64,000 bases of DNA, taken from assembly GCF_028464145.1 (NCBI RefSeq), contig NZ_JAQPCG010000001.1, forward strand, positions 372,001 through 436,000, given 5' to 3'. Made by a program: the position numbers and the translations under genes. Below are positions 57,227 through 64,000 of the stretch, piece by piece; within the stretch, counting starts at the first letter, position 1; each line of letters starts with the position of its first letter. This stretch comes from Maribacter sp. PR1 (lineage in GTDB: Bacteria; Bacteroidota; Bacteroidia; Flavobacteriales; Flavobacteriaceae). The notes beneath the pieces were generated by a model. That model was not told the DNA's origin and searched no databases. It worked only from the letters and a program-made list of their open reading frames with translations.

Positions 57227-57949
57227 ATGATAAAATTCTTTAGAAAAATCAGAAAACGTCTACTCACTGAAAATAAGTTCAGCAAATACCTGCTCTATGC
57301 TGTTGGTGAGATTGTGCTTGTGGTGATTGGAATTCTAATTGCTCTTTCCATAAATAATTGGAATGAAGGAAAGAAATCAAAATTAAAATCGAAAGAATAT
57401 TCGGAAAACCTTATTTCTGATATTACCGCCGATGTGAAAAACCTAGATAAGTTAATTAAAAATTGCCAGGCGATGCAAAAAAATATAGATGCCTATTTTG
57501 ACAATTTTGATAGGGTCGAATATTCACTTTCGGAGCACATCGACAACTCAAAAATTGTACAATGGGATTTCTTTAGATACTTACCCGTCAATTACACTTT
57601 CGCGGATATGCAGTCTTCAGGAAATACTACCTTATTAAATGAAGAACAAAAAGGGTCACTAAGTGAATTATTTAATTCCCAAAAATTTTTACAGATCATT
57701 ATTGAAAAAACAATAGATGATATAAAGCATGAAATCAACGAAAGAAATAAGTACATCGATTATGATCGTTCAAAAGGGGAATTTTTTAAAATAGTTGGTG
57801 TATCACACGATAAAAATATCAAAGCACAAGGTTTACTGCACCAACACAATGTTTTAACCAATGTTCATGATCTCTGCTATAACCTAATAAAGTTTGGAGA
57901 GCTAATAAAAAAACAGTCGGAAAATTCTTCACAATTATTAGCTGAATAA
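57227..57949 (+). CDS. DUF6090 family protein, copy 3
   Basis: The 240-residue paralogue begins MIKFFRKIRKRLLTENKFSK and has a TM helix (about 21-43) and SINNWNE. Its C-terminal domain is different from copies 1 and 2: helical, with DITADVKNLDKLIKNCQAM and FADMQSSGNTTLLNEEQKG. It begins 64 bases after copy 2. The function is unknown. Confidence 0.8.
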   Translation: MIKFFRKIRKRLLTENKFSKYLLYAVGEIVLVVIGILIALSINNWNEGKKSKLKSKEYSENLISDITADVKNLDKLIKNCQAMQKNIDAYFDNFDRVEYSLSEHIDNSKIVQWDFFRYLPVNYTFADMQSSGNTTLLNEEQKGSLSELFNSQKFLQIIIEKTIDDIKHEINERNKYIDYDRSKGEFFKIVGVSHDKNIKAQGLLHQHNVLTNVHDLCYNLIKFGELIKKQSENSSQLLAE

Positions 57950-57998
57950 TCCAAGAAAAGGAAGGTGAAAAAAACATTTATAAATCTCCTAAAAACCA

Positions 57999-58742
57999 AT
58001 GATTAAATTCTTTCGGAAAATCCGTCAACGCCTACTCTCTGAAACCAAATTCAGTAAATACCTCTTATATGGCATTGGCGAAATTGTATTGGTAGTTATA
58101 GGTATTTTGTTGGCATTGCAAATCAATGAATGGAACGAGGAAAGACAAAACCAAAAAGAAGCGCATAAAATTTTATTGAGATTGAAAACGGAATTCGAAA
58201 ATCATAATAAGCGCATTGACCCAATCATTCTCTTTCACACTAAAAGGCTAAATGCTGCCAAGGCTTTAAAAACACAATTTAAAACAAGTAGTGAATTAAG
58301 CACAGATTCTTTAAAAATCTTATTCGGTGAATTACAGGCAGACTGGAAATATGACCCAATAAAAAATATTATTGAATCAGTTATTTCATCGGGAAAAATT
58401 GAGTTAATCCAAAATGATTCTGTAAAAGATATCGTCAGATATTGGGATTCAACAATAAAAAAATATGATGAACTTTACAGTTCGCAAGACGAAATATTCA
58501 ATACTCATATCCTACCCATCTTAATTGAAAATTATCCATTGTTGGAGTATGATGGAATTTACAACAGCGATTTTGCTGCAAATACCGATAAGATATTCGG
58601 CAATTTAAAAAATGAAAACTTATTTTTTATTTTAGAAATTGATGTTAAGGCGTTAGTAAATTGGACAATACATATTAAAGAAATGCAATATGACGCCTTA
58701 AAAAAAATTGATTTGGAACTTAAACAAATGACGGTTAATTAA
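57999..58742 (+). CDS. DUF6090 family protein, copy 4
   Basis: The 247-residue paralogue begins MIKFFRKIRQRLLSETKFSK and has a TM helix (about 21-43) and QINEWNE. The C-terminal domain starts with a Lys/Glu-rich coiled segment and has DPIKNIIESVISSGKIELIQND, the DUF6090-type helix-turn region. It ends the four-gene tandem run and is convergent with the DUF3667 gene. The function is unknown. Confidence 0.8.
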   Translation: MIKFFRKIRQRLLSETKFSKYLLYGIGEIVLVVIGILLALQINEWNEERQNQKEAHKILLRLKTEFENHNKRIDPIILFHTKRLNAAKALKTQFKTSSELSTDSLKILFGELQADWKYDPIKNIIESVISSGKIELIQNDSVKDIVRYWDSTIKKYDELYSSQDEIFNTHILPILIENYPLLEYDGIYNSDFAANTDKIFGNLKNENLFFILEIDVKALVNWTIHIKEMQYDALKKIDLELKQMTVN

Positions 58743-58794
58743 AGAGATTCATACCAACCAAGCTGTAGATAAGTAAATCTTGAATCCGATAGGT

Positions 58795-59844
58795 TCAATA
58801 CAGCATAAAGGCCACCATAATAATGCCTATTGCGGCTACTGGCACAATGATACTCATATATAAAAATGAGATGATATTGGCCTTAAAGAAAGCCCCCAAC
58901 CAAGAACTTCTATAAAAATTCCGTAAGGCAATTATTAAGTAAAGAATAAATGAGAAACAAATTAACACTTCTATCCAAATTGGAATCTCCCACACTTTAT
59001 TTACTAAAAGCATAACACAGAATGAGGTGAATATAAACGTGAAGAAATAAAAGCTAAACACCAAATGGTGTGCAAAAGTGGCCGGTTTCCAGTAGAATAT
59101 TTTTAGGAATACGGCAAAAAGCGGTAAAAGGAGAAACATTGCAATGGGAATGGTATCATATAATACCTGAACAATACCTCCGCCCTGTTTTTCATAAAAC
59201 TTCAACATCTGGGCATAAAACCTTCGTCCAAAGGCATTAGTATCCTTGTCCATTCCCATGGCCTCCAATTTTTGATCTAAAGGTGCTCCCACGGCAATTA
59301 GGGAGTCCAATAACTTACGTTTAAAACCCAGTGATATATTTGGCACCCCAGAATCTGAGCTCATAACAGAATCCAATTCCATTAATTTTTCATCGGACAT
59401 ACCAACAATTTTTTGATTCTTTTTAAGAGCAACTTTGGCTTCTGCCATGTCCAGCGAATCTACATTAACGGCAATAGAATCTATATTTATTTCCTGCTCT
59501 AAGCCCTTTTTTATGGCCTCGGAAACCTCATTATCCGCTTGACGTACGCTAAAGGAAAAAACAAAGAAAAACACCACCGATATAAAGAGATAAAACTGCG
59601 CAGGGTGCAGGTATTTAAGTCGTTTCCCATCTACAAACCGCCGAGCGAGTACACCCGGTTTTACCATAAGGGTAACAAAGCTCCTAAAGAATCTGGCATC
59701 TATGGAAAAGTAATTTTCTATGGTATTACTAAAAAGGACACCAACGGTAAGGTTGTCCGTAGCTTCCATACCGCAATACGGGCAATATTCATAGTCTGTA
59801 TCGAACGTTCGTTCGCAGTTTTTACATTGTTCGGTGGTTGGCAT
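58795..59844 (-). CDS. DUF3667 domain membrane protein
   Basis: The 349-residue protein has an N-terminal zinc-ribbon-like motif (CKNCERTF, then CPYCGM at about 21-26). The DUF3667 signature follows (FSIDARFFRSFVTLMVKPGVLARRFVDGKR, about 43-72), then HPAQFYLFISVVFFFVFSF (a TM helix), a long soluble insert (about 105-215) and about four C-terminal TM helices. The function is unknown. It stands opposite to the DUF6090 genes and interrupts them. Confidence 0.85.
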   Translation of the reverse strand: MPTTEQCKNCERTFDTDYEYCPYCGMEATDNLTVGVLFSNTIENYFSIDARFFRSFVTLMVKPGVLARRFVDGKRLKYLHPAQFYLFISVVFFFVFSFSVRQADNEVSEAIKKGLEQEINIDSIAVNVDSLDMAEAKVALKKNQKIVGMSDEKLMELDSVMSSDSGVPNISLGFKRKLLDSLIAVGAPLDQKLEAMGMDKDTNAFGRRFYAQMLKFYEKQGGGIVQVLYDTIPIAMFLLLPLFAVFLKIFYWKPATFAHHLVFSFYFFTFIFTSFCVMLLVNKVWEIPIWIEVLICFSFILYLIIALRNFYRSSWLGAFFKANIISFLYMSIIVPVAAIGIIMVAFMLY

Positions 59845-60244
59845 CTACCCTACTTTTTCTAAAATTACAAAATAGATGGTCACCTTCGTAGGCCCATATG
59901 GAAAATCCTAATTTCAACTATGGAACAATTGTTAATAGGCTATCTAATAAACATCAAAACTTTCGCTATTCAATGGCTTAAAAAGCAGCAACTAAATATT
60001 TACCTATCTTGTTGAAACAACTACCGACCCTTCTTTACAATGATCAAGTTCTTTAAACATATCAGCCAAAGACTCCTCACAGAAAATAAGTTCAGTAAAT
60101 ATCTATTTTATGCCATTGGAGAAATAGTACTTGTATTTATTAGGATTCTAATTGAACTGAAAATCGATATTTGGAATGCTAAACATAAAAATTAGCAGAT
60201 TAAAGCTAAAAAAGAAAGCAAGGCCGAATTAACTCAAACAACTA
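59845..60244. other. Intergenic region holding the DUF6090 remnant
   Basis: Besides the truncated DUF6090 frame at 60040-60195, this 400-base stretch contains only AT-rich sequence. It includes the start region of the DUF3667 gene and the short space after the sulfatase stop. No terminator or promoter was recognised with confidence. Confidence 0.5.
60040..60195 (+). pseudogene. Truncated DUF6090 copy (copy 5)
   Basis: ATG at 60040 opens a frame that stops at TAG 60193-60195 after 51 residues. The start MIKFFKHISQRLLTENKFSK and GEIVLVFIRILIELKI follow the DUF6090 module, with changes at normally conserved residues (Arg inside the TM helix, DIWN for NNWN). The frame ends where the variable domain would start. 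It is most likely a decayed fifth gene, though a short expressed peptide cannot be excluded. Confidence 0.75.
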
Positions 60245-61705
60245 TTATCCTCTATCCTTTAGCATATCGGGTCCTTTTACCATTTTCTCGTTATGGTCCT
60301 TTACCACTTTCATCATTTTTGCCATAATTTCTGGATTGGCCTCGGAAATATCATACTTTTCAGAAGGGTCAATACTAAGATTGTACAATAACGGAGTTTT
60401 ATGTTCCTCCACTTCCGGACCACTATAAGGTTCTTGGGTTAGAAAGTGAGCCTTATAATCCCCGACCCTTACAGCGTATAATTTATCACCTCGATAATAG
60501 AACATATCCTTTCTCGTACTGGTCTTATTATTAAAAAGAACTGGCGCGAGGTCTACACCATCCACAATCCTGTCATTCGGGATATCGACACCAGCAATTT
60601 TGCTAAACGTGGTAAACAAATCCAAAGTACTGCCCAAATCGGTAACTATTCCTGGTTCAATGCGACCTGGAGCCCAAAAAATACACGGCTCTCGCATTCC
60701 ACCTTCCCAAGTAGAGCCCTTTCCACTTCGCAATAGGCCTGCGCTGCCTCCTTCTTCGTTCATAATGAGCCAAGGACCATTATCAGAAGTAAATACCACG
60801 ATTGTATTTTTATCGAGCCCCGTCTTTTTCAGTTCGTCAAGGATTTGCCCAACACTATGGTCAATTTCCTCGACCACATCGCCATAAATGCCCCTTGGAC
60901 TTGTTCCTTCAAAATCCTTTGAAGCAAACAAAGGAACATGGGGGAGGTTATGGGCAAAGTATAGAAAGAACGGTTCTTCCTTCTTTTCATTGATGAACTT
61001 TATAGCTTCTTCGGTATACCGTTTGGTAATGGTATGTTGTTCGGCAGGTCGCTCAATAATTTCCGTATCTCTCATTAAGGGAACATTAAACGTATTAATG
61101 TCCTTTCTTTCCTCAGATTTCCAAAAGCTAAAATATCCTCCAGCGGATCGGAACGGTGTTATGTTGTCCATATCATTGCTATAGGGTATTCCGTAATAGG
61201 AATCAAAACCATGACTTGTTGGCAAGTATTCGGCTTTGTGCCCTAAATGCCACTTGCCAATCGCTGCCGTGGCATACCCCCCTTTTTTCATCTGTTCTGC
61301 CAAAGTCAACTCTGACTGTGGCAGACCATTATGGGAATCCGGAAAAAGAACTCGGTTCATGGAACTCGCCATACCGCTCCTTATTGGAAGCCTACCGGTC
61401 AACAAGGCCGCCCTACTTGGGGTACAAACACTGGCTCCCACATAAAAATTAGTCCATTTTTGACCTTCTGCAGCCATTTGGTCAAGATTAGTTGTCCTAA
61501 TGGTAGGATGACCATAAGAACTCAAGTCTCCGTATCCCAGATCATCGGCGAAAATGATAATTACATTAGGTTTTTCCAAGCTTGGCTTCCGTTCTTGACA
61601 ATGTCCTTGAAAAAACAACAGCATTAGAGCACTCAAAGAATATCTAGCTGCTATTTTTAAAATGCTATACGTTCTGGCAGTGGTTTTTAATTGAAACTCC
61701 TTCAT
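60245..61705 (-). CDS. S1 family sulfatase (arylsulfatase-type)
   Basis: The 486-residue formylglycine-dependent sulfatase has an N-terminal hydrophobic signal region (about 15-36). NVIIIFADDLGYGD carries metal-binding Asp54-Asp55. The maturation motif is CTPSR with the formylglycine precursor Cys94. GKWHLGH (Lys and His) and FFLYFAHNLPHVPL, VFTSDNGPW give the remaining metal and sulfate ligands. It removes sulfate from a carbohydrate substrate in the periplasm or at the cell surface after activation by a formylglycine-generating enzyme, which is not in the window. It is divergent from the second sulfatase, so the two could share a regulated control region at 61706-61879. Confidence 0.93.
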   Translation of the reverse strand: MKEFQLKTTARTYSILKIAARYSLSALMLLFFQGHCQERKPSLEKPNVIIIFADDLGYGDLSSYGHPTIRTTNLDQMAAEGQKWTNFYVGASVCTPSRAALLTGRLPIRSGMASSMNRVLFPDSHNGLPQSELTLAEQMKKGGYATAAIGKWHLGHKAEYLPTSHGFDSYYGIPYSNDMDNITPFRSAGGYFSFWKSEERKDINTFNVPLMRDTEIIERPAEQHTITKRYTEEAIKFINEKKEEPFFLYFAHNLPHVPLFASKDFEGTSPRGIYGDVVEEIDHSVGQILDELKKTGLDKNTIVVFTSDNGPWLIMNEEGGSAGLLRSGKGSTWEGGMREPCIFWAPGRIEPGIVTDLGSTLDLFTTFSKIAGVDIPNDRIVDGVDLAPVLFNNKTSTRKDMFYYRGDKLYAVRVGDYKAHFLTQEPYSGPEVEEHKTPLLYNLSIDPSEKYDISEANPEIMAKMMKVVKDHNEKMVKGPDMLKDRG

Positions 61706-61879
61706 ATCTTATTAATTTTTGTACATCTAGTTGACTTCGGAAAGCAAAAGTTATTGTTTCAATAACAGTGAAAATACACAACACACCACAGTAAAAACCA
61801 AGCATATTGACTATCTTACAACCCAGAGAAGTTACATAATTAAACAATGATAATGAAAATCTATCAACCCAATATTTCA

Positions 61880-63583
61880 ATGAAAAGGCTAGTAGTATCT
61901 ATAAACTTTGTTTTACTACTTACCCTTTTAATAAGTTGTAAATCTGAGAGCAAGTCCGAAGACAAAGAGGAAGCCCAGCGGCCCAATATTGTGTTTATCA
62001 TGTCGGACGACCATGCCTACCAAGCTATTTCCGCCTATGATAATAGCTTGATAGAAACACCCAACATAGATAGAATTGCTAAAATGGGTATGTTGTTTAC
62101 CAATGCCAGTGTCACCAATTCTATATGTGCGCCTTCTAGGGCCACTATTCTAACCGGAAAGCACTCCCATAAAAATGGCAAGGTAGATAATGTATCCCCT
62201 TTCGACACCACCAATGTCACCTTTCCACAATTGTTGCAAAAAGCAGGATACCAAACCGCGATGTTCGGTAAACTACATTTTGGCAACAACCCGAAAGGTT
62301 TTGACCAGTTTAAAATATTACCGGGACAAGGGTCTTATTACAATCCGGACTTTATCACCAAAAATGAAGGTGAGATTAATGTTAAGGGATATGTGACGGA
62401 TATTGTTACCGATATGACTTTGGACTGGCTCGATAATGAACGCAAAATGGATGCTCCGTTCATGCTTATGTACCTGCACAAAGCGCCGCACCGTTCGTGG
62501 CTCATGGCAGAAAGACATATGCAAGAGTTTACCCAGAAAACGTTTGAAGAACCAGCTACCTTATTCGATGACCATGAAGGGATGCCCGCAGCCAAGGTCG
62601 CTAAAATGAATATCCATGGCGATATGGGCTGGGCAGCAGACAGTAAACTGTATCCAGAGGTGATGGATGAAATGGGTTTGGAAGAACAAATCGGTTTCGA
62701 CAAGCTTCGATATGAGATGACGGTTGGAAGACTGGACTCCACTCAAAAGGCAAATTTTGACAAATTCTATACCGTAATTGCCGATGAATTTATAGAGCGA
62801 TATCCGAATATGACGGATAAAGATCTTGCCAAATGGCGCTACCAGAGGTATATGCAAGATTACCTGGGCACTATTAAATCCGTTGATGAAAATGTGGGTC
62901 GGGTTTTGGGTTATTTGGAAGCCAATAATATGATGGAGAATACTATTATTGTCTATACTTCAGATCAAGGATTCTATTTAGGTGAACACGGTTGGTTCGA
63001 CAAGCGATTTGTATACGATGAAAGTTTAAAAACACCCTTGTTGGTTTCGTGGCCTAATAGAGTTAAGGCTGGCGCAGTTTCTGATGAACTTGTTCAAAAT
63101 TTGGATTTTGCACAAACATTTTTGGATGTGGCCGGTGTAGCGCAACCTGCTGACATGCAGGGAAAGAGTTTAATTCCAGTGCTAACGGGTGATTTGGATA
63201 ATTGGGACCGAGAAGCCGTCTATTATCACTATTATGAGCATCCATCGGAACATAACGTAAACAGGCACTATGCAGCAATCACCAAGGATTACAAATTGAT
63301 ACACTATTATTTTGACCTGGATTATTGGGAATTGATCGATAGGAAAAAAGACCCTTTGGAACAACATAATTATTATGACGATCCTGCCTATGCAGAAATA
63401 CAAAAGGACTTGCACCAAAAACTGGATGAACTTCGAGAGCAATATGGTGACTCGGAAGCTCTAAGCCAACAATATGTTGATGAGTTTATGCCACTTGCCA
63501 AAGAAGGAAAAGTATATGGAGTTGAAGATGATATTTTGAAGCCTATGGTAGAGAAATGGGAAAACTCCAAGAAAGATGATTGA
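61880..63583 (+). CDS. S1 family sulfatase lipoprotein
   Basis: I start the protein at ATG 61880 (MKRLVVSINFVLLLTLLISC), which gives a standard lipoprotein signal with Cys20; an upstream ATG at 61847 adds 11 residues and looks less natural. NIVFIMSDDHAYQA carries the Asp pair, and CAPSR holds the formylglycine precursor Cys (about residue 83 in this numbering). FGKLHFG, YLHKAPH and YTSDQGFYLGEHGWFDK follow. The long C-terminal domain with YYHYYEHPSEHNVNRHYAA resembles iduronate/glycan sulfatases of marine Bacteroidota. It ends in a strong terminator. Confidence 0.92.
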   Translation: MKRLVVSINFVLLLTLLISCKSESKSEDKEEAQRPNIVFIMSDDHAYQAISAYDNSLIETPNIDRIAKMGMLFTNASVTNSICAPSRATILTGKHSHKNGKVDNVSPFDTTNVTFPQLLQKAGYQTAMFGKLHFGNNPKGFDQFKILPGQGSYYNPDFITKNEGEINVKGYVTDIVTDMTLDWLDNERKMDAPFMLMYLHKAPHRSWLMAERHMQEFTQKTFEEPATLFDDHEGMPAAKVAKMNIHGDMGWAADSKLYPEVMDEMGLEEQIGFDKLRYEMTVGRLDSTQKANFDKFYTVIADEFIERYPNMTDKDLAKWRYQRYMQDYLGTIKSVDENVGRVLGYLEANNMMENTIIVYTSDQGFYLGEHGWFDKRFVYDESLKTPLLVSWPNRVKAGAVSDELVQNLDFAQTFLDVAGVAQPADMQGKSLIPVLTGDLDNWDREAVYYHYYEHPSEHNVNRHYAAITKDYKLIHYYFDLDYWELIDRKKDPLEQHNYYDDPAYAEIQKDLHQKLDELREQYGDSEALSQQYVDEFMPLAKEGKVYGVEDDILKPMVEKWENSKKDD

Positions 63584-63624
63584 TAATGCTTTTATAGGAC
63601 TAACTATCTTTTTTTAGTTTTAAA

Positions 63625-63660
63625 ATTCAAAAGCCGACTTTTTAAAGTCGGCTTTTGAAT
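63625..63660. terminator. Bidirectional terminator after the sulfatase
   Basis: Two 17-base arms (63625-63641 and 63644-63660) are perfect inverted repeats, starting ATTCAAAAGCCGAC. The flanks are T-rich on the plus strand before and after. It serves the sulfatase and possibly the mutarotase gene on the other strand. Confidence 0.8.
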
Positions 63661-63765
63661 TGATGCAATAGTTTTTGTTCGGACTCGGACATGTAGCCTT
63701 TACTATTTAGTATTAGGTGGAATCAAAAACAAATTAGTTATTTACAAAATACATTTAATAGGGTG

Positions 63766-64000
63766 TCAATCCAATTTAAAAATCCGTTCTGTGGCCACCC
63801 ACTTTTCACCTTTTGTAGCAGATGGTAGTGCTTGCTGAAACTTCCACATCAACTGTTCCCATTCTTTAACTTTGGGGTTTTCATCATCCATTTTTTTCTT
63901 TCGTTCCGGACTAAAGGTCTCGTCGACCTCTACAATCATGAACAATCGATTTTCCACCAAAAAGATTTCCATATCCACAATACCCGCCGCTTTTATACTT
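63766..64000 (-). CDS. L-rhamnose mutarotase (5' end outside window)
   Basis: The minus-strand frame ends at TGA 63766-63768 and is open to the right edge, so the start is missing. The visible product (SIKAAGIVDMEIFLVENRLF, MIVEVDETFSPERKKKMDDE, and the tail VKEWEQLMWKFQQALP) matches the RhaM/DUF718 family of L-rhamnose mutarotases. The invariant WE and Trp residues near the C-terminus are present. It interconverts the anomers of L-rhamnose and here suggests that rhamnose is released from a glycan nearby. A GTG at 63978 is within the frame and is not the real start, because the similarity continues upstream. Confidence 0.85.
   Translation of the reverse strand, partial: SIKAAGIVDMEIFLVENRLFMIVEVDETFSPERKKKMDDENPKVKEWEQLMWKFQQALPSATKGEKWVATERIFKLD

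Larger units (their letters stand above)
55727..60195 (+). repeat. Five copies of a DUF6090 5' module
   Basis: The first 130-150 bases of the genes at 55727, 56443, 57227, 57999 and 60040 are clearly similar at the DNA level. All share ATGATnAArTTCTTT and, in four of the five, AGTAAATA or a close variant. They encode the same membrane-anchor module. Downstream parts diverge, except between copies 1 and 2. The fifth copy is truncated and lies beyond the DUF3667 gene. Confidence 0.75.

Overview
The window looks like chromosome of a marine-type Flavobacteriaceae (phylum Bacteroidota). It is AT-rich and has weak ribosome binding sites and several promoters of the Bacteroidota TAnnTTTG type. It carries a SusC/SusD pair, a PorT-like protein, DUF6090 and DUF3667 proteins, an AraC regulator fused to TPRs, and paired sulfatases. 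I could not name a genus or species. No insertion sequence, phage, CRISPR array or rRNA was seen.

Layout. 1-9445 is housekeeping: an M61 aminopeptidase cut by the left edge, pyrH-frr, an RND/MMPL exporter, asnS, rpoN and a PAP2-like membrane protein. 9440-12540 (minus) holds a PorT-like barrel and an ExbB / 4-TM unknown / ExbD / ExbD energy-transduction cluster, followed by a tRNA-Ser(GGA). 12776-21430 holds asparaginase, a TatD nuclease, a one-domain retropepsin, sucAB with a small divergent beta-barrel gene, and a DUF5009 acyltransferase. 21454-26606 holds an amidohydrolase, galE, a DegT aminotransferase with a Cys-rich insert, and waaA (KDO transferase). 26607-27495 has two tiny single-TM ORFs, each followed by its own terminator. 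27496-34824 has a TPR-AraC regulator and an orphan SusC/SusD nutrient-uptake pair.

35450-47477 (minus) is a compact copper/silver efflux block: a HYC/CC/PP cysteine protein, CusA-type RND pump, TolC-type channel, DUF3347 lipoprotein, DUF318 permease, CopA P-type ATPase, DUF305 protein and a CusB-type adaptor ending in a second DUF3347 domain. Cytosolic Cu(I) would be pumped to the periplasm by CopA, picked up by the Cys/Met/His-rich periplasmic domains, and expelled by CusABC. No metal-responsive regulator is encoded in the block.

47774-55440 is centred on a TPR histidine kinase / LytTR response regulator pair surrounded by small secreted proteins (dimeric alpha/beta-barrel-like and NTF2/SnoaL-like), a structured intergenic element and small hypothetical genes. 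55727-60195 is a tandem array of four DUF6090 membrane proteins plus a truncated fifth copy, split by a DUF3667 gene. 60245-64000 has two divergent S1 sulfatases and a partial L-rhamnose mutarotase, which looks like the edge of a polysaccharide utilisation locus for a sulfated, rhamnose-containing glycan.

The best candidates for something undescribed are the DUF6090 array with its shared membrane-anchor module, the twin micro-ORFs at 26742-27239, and the kinase-centred secreted-protein neighbourhood with its structured RNA element.
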